Part shown: piece after piece, positions 27,081 to 36,641 of the stretch | How the letters are laid out: every line of letters begins with the position of its first letter | Position numbering within the stretch: the stretch's first letter is position 1 | Source: Glaciimonas sp. CA11.2 | GTDB lineage: Bacteria > Pseudomonadota > Gammaproteobacteria > Burkholderiales > Burkholderiaceae_D | Direction: 5' to 3' | DNA: 64,000 bases | NCBI RefSeq assembly: GCF_034314045.1 | Contig: NZ_JAVIWL010000001.1 | Location: 3,720,001-3,784,000 of the forward strand | The notes under the pieces: model-generated | The model's input: the letters and a program-made list of their open reading frames with translations, nothing else | What the model was told of the DNA's origin: nothing | The model's database searches: none | Position numbers and translations under genes: made by a program

Positions 27081-28850
27081 TTATTCTGGCAATGACTGAT
27101 CGAGGGGCAGGCGCAATCTCACGGTCGTACCCATTCCAGATACTCCTCTAACGTTAAGTTGCGCCCCGAAATACCGGGTACGCTCGTGCATGCCAAGTAT
27201 GCCCCAAGCTTCACCGCTCAATAACTGTCCCGTTTCAATGCCTTTGCCACCATCCTTGATTTCGACCAGGATAATATTTTTGTGGCGTAAGATACGAATC
27301 ATTATCTTTGACGCCTCCGCGTGGCGTACCACGTTGGTTATTGCTTCCTGCACTATCCGAAACAACATGATGCTGCGCTCGGCATCAAGTGTGACCATCG
27401 CTGCACGTTTGCTAATAGCAAAATTACATTGCAGTCCGGAGCGCTCCTGAATTTGCTCTGCGTACCATTCCAGCGCTACCCAAATACCTAGGTCGTCTAT
27501 TACGCTTGGTCGCAGGTCGGCGATGACCCGGCGCACTGTTTCCATCGCGGCATCAGCCATGCAAGTGACATGAACCAGCAGCGGCTCGGGAGCGTGCCCT
27601 GCGCTGACGGCGCGCTCTATCGACACGTAGACATAAGCCTTGATACCGGTCAGCATACTGCCCAGTTCATCGTGGATCTCGCGGGCGATGCGCTTGCGCT
27701 CATCTTCCTTTGCTCTTGCCTGATGATCAACCAGATTCCGTAGCTCCGTCCGTGAATCCTGCAATGCTAACTCCGCCTCCTTACGCTCGGTGATATCCGT
27801 GAGTGCTCCCACCATGCGTACCGGTCTCCCGTTAGCATCAAGCGTCGATTGTCCCCTGGATCTGACCCACCGTAATTTTCCAGATATCGTGACGACACGG
27901 AACTCGGTTTCATAAATGGAATTGGTATGCAAAGCTTTCTTCATGCCTGCACGTACGTGAGGTCGATGTTTTGGCTCGATATATCTGGAAAAATATTTTT
28001 CGCTGCGTACCGCTTAATCACTGCCTTCTTCTAGTATTTCCATCAAACGAGGCGAATAGTAGACACGCTTACCGAGAATATCCCAGTCCCACAATCCATC
28101 GCTGGTGCCACGCATGGCAAGTCGGAGGCGCTCTTCATTGATTCTGAGTACATTTTGAAATTCATCGTTTTTTCTAAGAATGGAAATTGAAATAAAACAG
28201 CCACAACTCATTAAGAACGATGCAATAATCAACGTTGCTAGCAGCAAAATATGCTGTATTTTGCGTGAGGCCTCTCCAAATTTGGATGAAAACTTCTCCT
28301 CTAGTGGATTCAGAAGGGCGTTGATATGCAGAATGCGCGCTAGACTGGATCGCAAAGAATCCTCGTCATTATTACCCGACGTAATTTTAACGTGAAGCAG
28401 AGTGGCTTCAACGCTGAGTGCATTGATGTAACGGTCGCCTTCAGCCCAAATCGCAATTATCTCGCTGATGTAGTGGACCTTCCGAAAATTGCGGAAAAGA
28501 CAGATCATGCCGTCGATGTCGTCCGGATGGTTGCGCCCTGCAAGAAATCCTGCACGCGCCGCATCAAGATCGAGAACCGGTTGCTCCAACGCTAACCTGG
28601 CATCGCGATCACCCAATGGCGCTGCGATGGCCCTCAGAAACCTTTGATAGTCACCGTCGTTATGTGAGATGACATATTGATTCAGGTATAACACCGCCTC
28701 TTTCTGGTTTTTTGAATATAGCCCCTCCCCACCTACATAAGCGCGGACTGCTGACATGATATCCATACTGAAATATCCCAACCCAACCAGCAAGGCCGTC
28801 GTAGCCATTAACGGCCAAAGCACTTTTAACCAGCGCCAGTTAATATCCAT
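27081..28850 (-). pseudogene. PAS-type sensor histidine kinase interrupted by one in-frame stop
   Basis: Residues 1-278 from ATG at 28850 contain an N-terminal membrane helix (LWPLMATTALLVGLGYFS), a periplasmic helical region, a second helix (LLLATLIIASFLMSCGCF) and the start of a PAS domain (RLAMRGTSDGLWDWD). A TAA stop occupies 28014-28016. The same frame then continues without shift through AVRSEKYFSRYIEPKHRPHV to the rest of the PAS/PAC, the HisKA_3 H-box (KRIAREIHDELGSMLTGI) and the HATPase region (IVQEAITNVVRHAEASK, DGGKGIE, GILGMHERTRYFGA), ending at 27081. One C-to-T change at a CAA codon would explain the stop. Undamaged it would be a 589-residue NarX/UhpB-like kinase. No response regulator is nearby. 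Confidence 0.85.
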
Positions 28851-29559
28851 TTTCCGGGCTCCTGAGCCGACACATACAAGAAGCGTGGAATAAAACCTGG
28901 TCCGATAAAATAACTACGATTCTTCGCGAAACCGGTATTTGGCTGTGCCGATGCGTTGCCAAATTTTCATACTTCATTCCAAGTTGACGTATTGCGAGCG
29001 TTTGTGTTTGCTCAACCGAAGAATTTTTGTAATGCATGTCGTGGTCTCTGATCTGCTCAAGATTACGGTAGTTCAACCGGCCTCAAGCGCTTGAGGGCTA
29101 TATAGCTGGCCTTGGCGGTTGTCTCAAGGAGTCAAATCTTGTACAGACATCGTAATGTGAAGGGCTCGATAACAACGCATCGTCCGCACTATGGTCCGAT
29201 ACAGATTCGCAGGGTGACGCTAGGACTACACGAACCGGACCAACGCGAATGGTAAGTCGCAGTTGGGGGCGGGGTGGTGCAACAAGTGAATTTGCACCAG
29301 ACGCGAACATCTTCGTTGCTTCGTCAAAAGTCCATCGCTATACCTGTGGGCTTTACATTTAACACCGCTGCTTACCAATTCAAAACTGTACACTTTAGCG
29401 TTCATTTGTTATGTCTTATTTTTAAATTGAACGCTTAAAGCATTCTCGGATAGGGGAATACGTTATGTGAATTGGGTATTCAGGTGAGCTTCATTATGCC
29501 TGCAATAAATGTCGAATTTCTGTAATTAGTGGAGTTGAGTGCTATTTTGGTTGAGTTAT
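28851..29559. other. Intergenic region, no gene recognised
   Basis: About 710 bp. Short open frames on the minus strand (for example 28840-29076 and 29098-29310) show no family features and no ribosome sites. The left end should contain the kinase promoter. This stretch and the next look like decaying sequence. Confidence 0.4.
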
Positions 29560-30060
29560 TTTGGTCGATGGCTTAAGTATCAGTCAATTTGGTCCATGCA
29601 TACCTGCCGTGCTCGTAAAGTCGTCGCGTTTACACCGCATGGTTTGCATTTTTAATAGAATGTCTCCCTCGGTTGCAGACCAAGCGTATCCGGCGATGCC
29701 AACTAATTGCAGAAATCATGACGTTATTTGTATCAAACTAATTGGGATCGAGATGATCCCGATCAACTTACGGCCAAAGTTAGTGACGTTTTCTAAATGA
29801 GAATGAATCAATGCGATAGCGAACCCGTCATCAGCCATTCGCGCAGCAATATCTGGGCACGAATCGCATTTTTGATTGGTATTGAAACGGTACGTAAAAG
29901 CGCATCTTCTTAGGCTTGACCATAACTTTGGTTGACGTGTTAGAAGCCGTCCAAGTCAATATACAATACCGCCAGCTCAGTATTATCTCGTCGGAGCAGC
30001 GATTATTGTTGAATGAGAGCATGGTGGAAGCCGGTATGGCATCTCCGGGTCACAATGTCA
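29560..30060 (-). pseudogene. Decayed GGDEF-domain gene
   Basis: Reading the minus strand downward from about 30060, one frame gives ELAVLYIDLDGF, stop, HVNQSYGQA, stop, EDALLRTVSIPIKNAIRA. After a 1-nt shift it gives DIAARMADDGFAIAL and NFGRKLIGIISIPI, and after a further shift VMISAIS and GIAGYAWSATEGDILLK. These match in order the diguanylate cyclase landmarks: LxxDLDxFKxxND, GD-LL, DxxARxGGDEFA, and SIGIA. At least two stops and two frameshifts are present, and GGDEF has become ADDGF. It lies about 200 bp downstream of an intact diguanylate cyclase gene on the same strand. Confidence 0.75.
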
Positions 30061-30265
30061 CTAAATGAGTAAGCCGTTTGCAAGGGTTGCCTCGTAGCGG
30101 GCAATGCAGTATCACTGTAATTTGGTGCACCACATTGTAATAGCGTCGGCGTATGTAGCGTGGCCAGACCAAAATCACCTCAATCGGAAGCGCAGTAATC
30201 TACTCGATTGTTATGATGGCCTTGACTAATGCGACGCAATCAATACGGGGAACCCGAGGGTAATC

Positions 30266-31588
30266 TCAGGATCTCCAGATTTTCACCGTATTGCGCCCAG
30301 AATGTTTTGCCTCATAAAGCGCTTTATCCGCACGATCAAGCAGTGCATCAAATCCGCTAACTGAGGCTTCCATCGTACTAATACCGATGCTAATGGTGTA
30401 CTTTATTTCAACGCCATCAGCATTCACGGTTGCAGCTTCAACATTGTTGCGAAAACGCTCCGCCAATTGGGTTGCACCATCTAAACCCGTTGAAGGAAGC
30501 AGGACGGCGAATTCCTCACCACCGATACGTGCCACCGTATCGATGTCGCGCATTGTGTTCTTCAGCGTTGTGGCTAAATGACACAACACCAGGTCTCCGA
30601 CCCTATGTCCATAGGTGTCATTTACTTTTTTGAAGAAGTCTGCGTCAATAACCATAAATGATAGCGGCCGCGGATGCCGATGCCAGCGCCTGAACTCCAG
30701 TTCCGCTGCTTCGAAAAGCGTACGTCTATTTGCTATACCCGTCAGATAGTCGCTAGATATCGCCATCAAGCGCGTCCCCGCTTCTCGATTGCGATTAGTA
30801 ATATCACGCATGATTAAGGCGTAGCTAAGTCCTTGGTTCTCCGATAAAACCTTGGTCCCGTCAATCTCTGCCGCAACGTCATCGATGGGAACAATCATAC
30901 TACTGCTCCAGAACTGGGTGCCGTCTGCTTTTAAGCGCCAGCCTTCAGTCAGACTCCAGCCGTCCTCGTCAGCCTCCTTCAAGTAATCGATTATCCGTTC
31001 TGGCGAAATTCCGTCTTCTTTGTAAAGCATAGAGAACGATTTTCCAACGATATCTGCTTTTTTATATTTTAGAACCCGTCCTATGCTTGGATTCCATTCC
31101 AGTATGTTTCCGTTCTGATCCAAACTCATCAACGCATAATCTGTCACGCCTGCAGTGATCGCGTTCAACCAGGCAGTGTTGTACTTCAACTGTCGCTCTT
31201 GCGCGATCGCTAGCGTCAAATCGGTAAGCACCGCCATCATGCGTTTCTCATCCACTTTGATGAGGCTTATTCCCAGCATTTTTGGATCTTGTTTACCTCG
31301 AATACCCGCGGTCAGCTGAGCACGCAAACCATCGCAAATTGTCCCTTGCGAGGTGGGGAAATCCGCGGTCATGCGTCGGAGTTCCGGTGCAACCGATTCC
31401 AGAACCTGGAATAGATTGGAAAGGCCCCCGTCTTGAGATAGCGGCATTAAAAGTTGAGCGGAAAGGGGATTCATCAGCTCCACTTCGCCCCCGAGGCTAA
31501 TTTGAATTAACCCGACCGGAGCGAGGTAAAAAAACTGCAACAGAGCCTCGTGCTCTGCGGCAAGATCTTGCATGTCTTGAGGGCTCAT
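30266..31588 (-). CDS. Diguanylate cyclase with PAS sensor domains
   Basis: A 440-residue cytosolic protein. There are two N-terminal PAS-like regions (about 13-130 and 145-270; LNAITAGVTDYALMSLDQNG marks the second). A GGDEF domain follows from about 280, with DYLTGIANRRTLFEAAELEF, FMVIDADFFKKVNDTYGHRVG and an active-site motif GGEEF. An I-site RxxD (RDID) lies five residues before GGEEF, so product inhibition by c-di-GMP is expected. It would make c-di-GMP from two GTP. No transmembrane helices are seen. Its start overlaps a 56-codon ORF by 4 bp. Confidence 0.92.
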   Translation of the reverse strand: MSPQDMQDLAAEHEALLQFFYLAPVGLIQISLGGEVELMNPLSAQLLMPLSQDGGLSNLFQVLESVAPELRRMTADFPTSQGTICDGLRAQLTAGIRGKQDPKMLGISLIKVDEKRMMAVLTDLTLAIAQERQLKYNTAWLNAITAGVTDYALMSLDQNGNILEWNPSIGRVLKYKKADIVGKSFSMLYKEDGISPERIIDYLKEADEDGWSLTEGWRLKADGTQFWSSSMIVPIDDVAAEIDGTKVLSENQGLSYALIMRDITNRNREAGTRLMAISSDYLTGIANRRTLFEAAELEFRRWHRHPRPLSFMVIDADFFKKVNDTYGHRVGDLVLCHLATTLKNTMRDIDTVARIGGEEFAVLLPSTGLDGATQLAERFRNNVEAATVNADGVEIKYTISIGISTMEASVSGFDALLDRADKALYEAKHSGRNTVKIWRS

Positions 31589-31755
31589 GACGATCGCTGC
31601 AGGAGGATAAATCGCATTTTCAAGTCTGGACGGGCGTGTAGCCGTAGTTTTATCCGAACATGGCGTATGCGTAGAGTGAGTACATCATTTTTCGGCCTCG
31701 CAATCATGGAAATAAGTGCTTCCAGATCAAATTTAAGGGCGTTTATTTCAAGCAT
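31585..31755 (-). CDS. Small ORF (56 aa) coupled to the diguanylate cyclase gene
   Basis: ATG at 31755 is preceded by a perfect AGGAGG ribosome site 5 nt upstream. The frame (MLEINALKFDLEALISMIAR, then basic residues) ends at TGA overlapping the cyclase ATG (ATGA). The peptide is Leu/Ile/Arg-rich and matches no family I know. The strong ribosome site and the overlap argue for translation, either as a small regulatory partner or as a leader that couples translation of the cyclase. It is too short for usual gene callers. Confidence 0.55.
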   Translation of the reverse strand: MLEINALKFDLEALISMIARPKNDVLTLRIRHVRIKLRLHARPDLKMRFILLQRSS

Positions 31756-32109
31756 GTAACCTCCTCAGTTTTAAGTAAGCACGCGTAAAATAATGCGAAA
31801 ATATCTGCTTAAATGCAATTAAAGTGTGGTTGCCAGAATGAAACTGTTGCCAATTTACTGAATGCTAGCCTCACCAGGACTGGGTAACGTCAATGACATT
31901 ACGCACATCGCTGTGAGGAGTTCGTGAAACACAGATGAGATCGCCAAATGCGGTTGTAGCTATAAGTGTTGGATCAAGGAAGAATAAGGAATTATTTTGC
32001 AATCTTGATAATAACGTAGAATTAACGCAAAGCTATATAAAGTTTTATAGGTAGTATGCACACCATCTATATCATTTTCTCCCAATGGCATTGAGACGCA
32101 CACCATCCA
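31756..32109. other. Intergenic region upstream of the cyclase operon
   Basis: About 354 bp, AT-rich, and likely to hold the promoter of the small ORF-cyclase unit. The motif CACACCATC occurs twice (about 32057 and 32100). No gene is seen. Confidence 0.4.
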
Positions 32110-32340
32110 TATTGAGGGTTAGGCCGGATTTCGACCATCTGACAACCTGACATCTCATCTGAGCCCGCCATCATAGGTTGTACTGTATGCATCATGTACA
32201 TCTGTTCAATGCCCCACTAGGCGGTTTTAGCTGAGCGAAAAGATTTGAAGTCGGGCATTGGTAACGTCACGCGCTTAATGGCAAGTTTGTCTTGTTCCAC
32301 GACGATGTTGCTATATTTGACGTGACGAATCTATTGGTTA
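32110..32340 (-). pseudogene. IS6-family transposase relic
   Basis: The minus strand reads IRHVKYSNIVVEQDKLAIKR, then VTLPMPDFKSFRSAKTA, stop, WGIEQMYMMHTVQPMMAGSDEMS. These align with the intact transposase at 20043-20780 (VRQVKYLNNIVEQDHRAVKR, FKSFRAAKI, IEIMHMIRKGQ). The catalytic Glu is still recognisable, but a stop codon and the loss of most of the gene show it is dead. It lies between the diguanylate cyclase and the permease. Confidence 0.75.
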
Positions 32341-32374
32341 ATGTCTCTTCGCGTGGGCGCAGAGCTTAAGCAAA

Positions 32375-32410
32375 AAAGTTACTTCCTGTCGGGTCACCCC
32401 GATCAGCATG
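32375..32410 (-). repeat. Eroded copy of the GTTACTT/TGTCGGG dispersed repeat
   Basis: GCAAAAAAGTTACTTCCTGT followed by CGGGTCACCCCGATCAGCA resembles the segment near 10505-10545. The palindromic arm is damaged here. Confidence 0.4.
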
Positions 32411-32477
32411 CGCGGCGCAGCGGCCGTCTCAGCTACCCACTTAATCGAACGATATTGGCAATACTGGCAATGCCCGA

Positions 32478-33962
32478 TTACCTGACTGCAAATGAAGGTG
32501 GTTTTAATAAATCGCTTGCGATTTCAAGGGCCGGGCCGGCCTCTTTGATAACCTTAGAAGTCTCTAACGGAGGCTTTTTATCGCCACCAAACCGCTGTTT
32601 AACAAGGTATATCACCACCAGCAAAGCCAAACTACCCAGACCGAACCAAAGCGACAAGCGTTGTTCCGGATCAGGTGAAAATCCCATCGAGCCCAAAATC
32701 ACCAACATGGCGAAAATCGCAAAATAAGTAAGGTAAGGAAAGCACCACATGCGTACTTTGATCCGCTCTGGATGATCACGATCCAGGCGCGCACGAATGC
32801 GTAGTTGCGAGATAGCAATGAGCAGATAGACAAACAAAATGAACGTCCCGTAAGAATTGACGATAAATGGGAATACTAGGTCTGCGGAAATATAGGACAC
32901 TCCAATTGCCGCATAAGCAAACAGCGTGCTGAACAGAATGGCGCGGACGGGCACGCCGTTTTTGCTTAGTTTTACCAACGCCGTTGGTGCATCGCCACGA
33001 CGCGTTAATGCAAAAATCATACGTGAGGATGCGTACAGGCTGGAGTTTAGTGCCGATAGAACAGCGGTCAAAATAATGCCGTTCATGATATCAGCGGCAT
33101 AGGGAATGCCCATTCCTTCCAATGCACTGACAAACGGGGTGCCAATTTGAGGTGAATCCCAGGGAACAATACATACGACCAAAAACAAGGAGCCTACATA
33201 AAACAGCAGCACGCGTGAAATCACCGAATTGGTAGCGCGTGCGACAGCTTTTGCCGGATCAGCGGTTTCTGCTGCGGCAATGGTAACGATTTCAGCGCCG
33301 GAATAAAATGCTGTTGCGGCAACAGCGCCGCTGAGTACCGGTCCCCAACCATTTGGCATGAACCCGCCGTGGCTTAGAAAATGTCCCAGGCTTGCCGGGG
33401 TGTGGTGCAAGATACCAGTTAGGAACAAGCCGCCTAAGGTTAAAAAAATGATGATCGCGACGACCTTAATGGAAGCGAACCAAAATTCAAACTCGCCGAA
33501 TGATTTTACCGAAATCAAATTTAATAAAGTCATCGACACCAGCAACACCAGACTGATGATCCAGGGAGCAATATCGGGTAACCAGAAATTGATCAGCTTG
33601 GCACCCGCGATTGCCTCCAACGCGACGACTACCACCCAAAAGTACCAGTACATCCATCCGCTCATAAAGCCCAAAAATTGGGAAATGTTAGGCCGATCTT
33701 CAAAAGCGAGCCGGGCATATTCGTAAAACGAGCCAACTGTCGGCAACGATGATGCCATCTCGCCCAGCATGCGCATAATCAGAATAATCAAACCACCTGT
33801 CAAAAGAAATGACAGGATCACTGCGGGTCCGGCAGATTTTGCGACTACACCGCTGCCAACAAATAACCCGGCGCCAATCACGCCACCCAACGCAATCATC
33901 GTCATATGACGTTGTTTGAGTGTGTGCTGTAAACCAGTACAACCATCCAAATCGGTAATCAT
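32478..33962 (-). CDS. Amino-acid permease, APC family (GabP/AnsP-like)
   Basis: A 494-residue inner-membrane transporter with about 12 hydrophobic segments. The first-helix APC signature MIALGGVIGAGLFVGSGVV is near residues 21-40, and ALNSSLYASSRMIFALTRRG near residue 310. It belongs to the amino-acid transporter group with GABA, aspartate and cycloserine permeases. It lies on the same strand about 436 bp after tauY, in the xsc-tauX-tauY gene line. A role in taurine (2-aminoethanesulfonate) uptake is inferred from that position; GABA-like substrates resemble taurine structurally. The best alternative is a general amino-acid permease. Confidence 0.85.
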   Translation of the reverse strand: MITDLDGCTGLQHTLKQRHMTMIALGGVIGAGLFVGSGVVAKSAGPAVILSFLLTGGLIILIMRMLGEMASSLPTVGSFYEYARLAFEDRPNISQFLGFMSGWMYWYFWVVVVALEAIAGAKLINFWLPDIAPWIISLVLLVSMTLLNLISVKSFGEFEFWFASIKVVAIIIFLTLGGLFLTGILHHTPASLGHFLSHGGFMPNGWGPVLSGAVAATAFYSGAEIVTIAAAETADPAKAVARATNSVISRVLLFYVGSLFLVVCIVPWDSPQIGTPFVSALEGMGIPYAADIMNGIILTAVLSALNSSLYASSRMIFALTRRGDAPTALVKLSKNGVPVRAILFSTLFAYAAIGVSYISADLVFPFIVNSYGTFILFVYLLIAISQLRIRARLDRDHPERIKVRMWCFPYLTYFAIFAMLVILGSMGFSPDPEQRLSLWFGLGSLALLVVIYLVKQRFGGDKKPPLETSKVIKEAGPALEIASDLLKPPSFAVR

Positions 33963-34398
33963 TTCAGTCTCGTCTCCGTTAGTTATAAGGGCTAATTTTT
34001 ATTTTTTTTACCCACTAATTTTTAAACTTCAATTTTTACAAAAAAATCCAAATGCAGTTCGATACGAAAAGGCTAATCGTTATTATTTGTAGCTATGTGA
34101 CTGCTCATCAGACGTCTGCAGATCATTCTCTGCAATTGGTCAAACCGACAGAGAAATGTGTAGGGCGCCTTCTTTATAAATAGTCAGACGAATTTCTAGT
34201 GCGACTGACAAAAGCGTCATGGACGCGAGGTGTGACAGACACGCTTTCTGCTCTATTTATTAATTGTCTGCCGCGACTGGAATATTTGGAGTGTCACCTC
34301 ACGTTTGCAACGTGTTTAGGTGCACAACCCATTGAGTCTCCGTATTATTGTTATTGTTATTTTTTGGTCGGGCTGCGATTGGCCCGACCTTATTGGTC
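33963..34398. other. Intergenic region between permease and tauY
   Basis: About 436 bp, AT-rich in its left half, where the permease promoter should lie. The right end contains three TTATTG units and the hairpin at 34366-34389. No gene is seen. Confidence 0.4.
34366..34389 (-). terminator. GC-rich hairpin after tauY
   Basis: GGTCGGGC at 34366-34373 pairs perfectly with GCCCGACC at 34382-34389, about 10 bp beyond the tauY stop. On the tauY strand it is followed by A-rich rather than T-rich sequence, so it is not a classical intrinsic terminator. It may protect the transcript 3' end. Confidence 0.4.
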
Positions 34399-35880
34399 TT
34401 ACAGTACTTCGTCTTTCATGTGATACCAGCGATAGAGGATGCTCTGCCCAAAGCGACGGAATGGTGCGAAAGCTTGTGACTCGACCTTTTCCATCACGTT
34501 GGGGAAGGGCAATGCGGAGTTGAAAATTGGTAGTGAAGACGTTTTTTTGCCAGCGATCAGTTCGGCCATTCGACGTCCTGCCTGTGCTGAATACATTACG
34601 CCATTTCCTCCGTATCCGACCGCGTAATAGATAGTTTGTTTTGGATCTGGCTGGAAGATACGCGGCATCATATCGTGACTCATATCTACCCATCCCCACC
34701 ATGAGTAATCAATATCGATTCCCATCAATGCAGGAAATTTACGATAAAGATCACTGATCAGCAGATCCTGGTATTTTCTTTGCGGTGCGTCAGAGCCGGT
34801 GATGGCGCTGCGACTGCCAAGCTGTACTCGTCCATCAGGCATAAGACGGTAGTAGTGTCTGAGGATTCGGGTATCGGTGAGTACTTGAGTAGTGCGAAAA
34901 TTACAGGCATCAATTTCGGCCGCAGTCAGCGGCCGCGTGACGATCGAGTTTGACAGGATCGGCAACAATCGATTCTTCAATTTTGGATGTAAATCTTGCG
35001 AGGTATAGCCGCCAGTGGCAACAGCCACCGCCCGCGCCCGTACGATGCCGCCGGGAGTTGTCAGATAGTGGACGCCATCGCGGGTTTGCCAGCTGGTTAC
35101 AGGGCTTGACGGATGCACCTTAGCACCTAGCGCACGGGCTTTTTTGAGATAACCGAATGCCAGTTTACCGGCATGAATGCCGATGCCTTCCGGTTCATGC
35201 ATAGCGCCCATTGCTTCTTTGTCGTCGACATATTCGCGCTTGACGGTATCGGCATCAAAAATACGGGCATCGTAATGAAATACTTCACGCAGCAGCTTGG
35301 CTTCCTTCTCCAAGGCGGGCATCACCTTGGCGCGATGCGCGATATACAAATGACCGCCGGGTTGCGGATCGCAATCAATGTCTTTTATGAGCCCTTTAAA
35401 AGTTTCCATCGCGTCGCACATTTCTTCATGCAGCTTTAGCGCAGTATCCAGGCCATAGCGCTGAATCCACTGTGAACGTTTCAGGCGTCCGGAATTACAT
35501 TGAGCCTGGCCGCCGTTGCGGGTACTGCATCCCCAGCTCACGCGATTGGCTTCTAGTACGGTCGCCTTGATGCCGTGTTCTTGCGCTAGAAAAATGGCGC
35601 AGGTCAGGCCTGTAAATCCAGAGCCGATGATCGCAACGTCGACATCGATATCATGCGTGATCGGACCATCGTCTGGCGGTGGTTCGCCAGCAGTACCGAT
35701 CCAGTACGTTGGCGCATATTCGCGTCCTTGTCCGGGACCCGTTGCTGTCAGCGGATCGTAGGCCGGATCGTACGGTTTGAGGGGAGCAGTGCTGCTGCCG
35801 GTATCGGCAAATCGGGTGTCAACTGTGGTGTCCAAAGTTGCTCCTTGATGCGGTAAGAATGATGTAGATGGGGATGACAT
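34399..35880 (-). CDS. tauY: FAD-dependent oxidoreductase, probable taurine dehydrogenase large subunit
   Basis: A 493-residue DAO-family flavoprotein. The dinucleotide-binding motif DVAIIGSGFTGLTCAIFLAQ is near residue 80, followed by the second FAD region NRVSWGCSTRNGGQAQC, and a C-terminal GYGGNGVMYSAQAGRRMAEL. Family members oxidise primary or secondary amines. Taurine dehydrogenase TauXY deaminates taurine to sulfoacetaldehyde, passing electrons to the respiratory chain. The assignment rests on the gene order xsc, small NTF2-like gene, FAD oxidoreductase, which matches known tauXY-xsc clusters. A gamma-glutamylputrescine oxidase-like enzyme is the alternative. GAGGCG precedes the ATG, 6 bp after the tauX stop. 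Confidence 0.75.
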   Translation of the reverse strand: MSSPSTSFLPHQGATLDTTVDTRFADTGSSTAPLKPYDPAYDPLTATGPGQGREYAPTYWIGTAGEPPPDDGPITHDIDVDVAIIGSGFTGLTCAIFLAQEHGIKATVLEANRVSWGCSTRNGGQAQCNSGRLKRSQWIQRYGLDTALKLHEEMCDAMETFKGLIKDIDCDPQPGGHLYIAHRAKVMPALEKEAKLLREVFHYDARIFDADTVKREYVDDKEAMGAMHEPEGIGIHAGKLAFGYLKKARALGAKVHPSSPVTSWQTRDGVHYLTTPGGIVRARAVAVATGGYTSQDLHPKLKNRLLPILSNSIVTRPLTAAEIDACNFRTTQVLTDTRILRHYYRLMPDGRVQLGSRSAITGSDAPQRKYQDLLISDLYRKFPALMGIDIDYSWWGWVDMSHDMMPRIFQPDPKQTIYYAVGYGGNGVMYSAQAGRRMAELIAGKKTSSLPIFNSALPFPNVMEKVESQAFAPFRRFGQSILYRWYHMKDEVL

Positions 35881-35886
35881 ATCGCC

Positions 35887-36309
35887 TCAAGCGCTGACGT
35901 GTGCAACGACAACTGGTGGACGGTCCTTACGGAAGGCATTCTTCACCGCGATTTTGCCGTTGTGGAAGGTGAAGACATCCACCATCCGGGCTTCGATCCG
36001 GGTGCCATCAGATTTGGTGCCACTGAAGGTGCTTTCGGATACGCCGCGATTGCCCGAGACAAAGTGGCTCGCATCAAGCCATGCGGCATCCGGGAACGTC
36101 TGCCACGCAAGTTGGAAGCCAGCACGGACGGCCTCGCGTCCCGTAAAAGTTTTGCCTTGTAATTCAGGTCCGGCTGCTGCATGGAAGGTGCAGTCTTCTG
36201 CCATAAAATCCATCAGTGCATCGATGTCGTGACGGTTCCATGCCTGGCCGAAGGCCATCAAAAATTCTTCTGATACTTCTTGCTTGGTTGTTTGTACTTG
36301 AGCGTTCAT
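35887..36309 (-). CDS. tauX: NTF2-like protein, probable taurine dehydrogenase small subunit
   Basis: A 140-residue protein of the NTF2/SnoaL cone fold. It shows FLMAFGQAWNRHDIDALMDF, then CTFHAAAGPELQGKTFTGRE, and VDVFTFHNGKIAVKNAFRKD. The frame is open to 36432, but ATG at 36309 (MNAQVQTTKQEVSEEF) gives the usual family length. The ribosome site is weak. The small TauX subunits of taurine dehydrogenase are, to my knowledge, of this fold and are encoded beside tauY. It lies between xsc copy 2 (332 bp upstream) and tauY (6 bp downstream) on the same strand. Confidence 0.65.
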   Translation of the reverse strand: MNAQVQTTKQEVSEEFLMAFGQAWNRHDIDALMDFMAEDCTFHAAAGPELQGKTFTGREAVRAGFQLAWQTFPDAAWLDASHFVSGNRGVSESTFSGTKSDGTRIEARMVDVFTFHNGKIAVKNAFRKDRPPVVVAHVSA

Positions 36310-36641
36310 GTTTTTTTCACAATCTAATGTTGAGTGGACTTCCGCAAAGTCGCGCCAGCGATGCTGCGCTTGCCAGCTTTGCTGGCGTTCAGTCTTCATC
36401 GGCAAGCTTGATAAGCGCCTCGCTGGAAACAATGCCTCAGTCGCAATTGGATAATAAAATCTTAAAATGGCGCCAATTATGCTAACTGGCAGCCTAATAA
36501 AATTCTGTAGCTTTAAGGCAATCTTAAAGCGACCACCATCAAATCACAATGCAAAAAATAAAGCGGCGCGCTAATGAAAATATGCAGTTTTTCTTTTGCC
36601 CGACTCTTTATTTTTCCGAAACGATGGGATTTAATAAGCGA
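36310..36641. other. Intergenic region between xsc copy 2 and tauX
   Basis: About 332 bp. The near-identity between the two xsc copies ends at the xsc stop codon here. No gene or clear promoter is seen. tauXY could be transcribed from the xsc promoter or from its own. Confidence 0.4.

Noticed and set aside
26899..27099. 66-codon frame downstream of pta
   Set aside because: No ribosome site, no homology recognised, overlaps the kinase pseudogene end.
28840..29076. 78-codon frame upstream of the kinase
   Set aside because: Overlaps the kinase start, composition unlike a protein family, no start signal.
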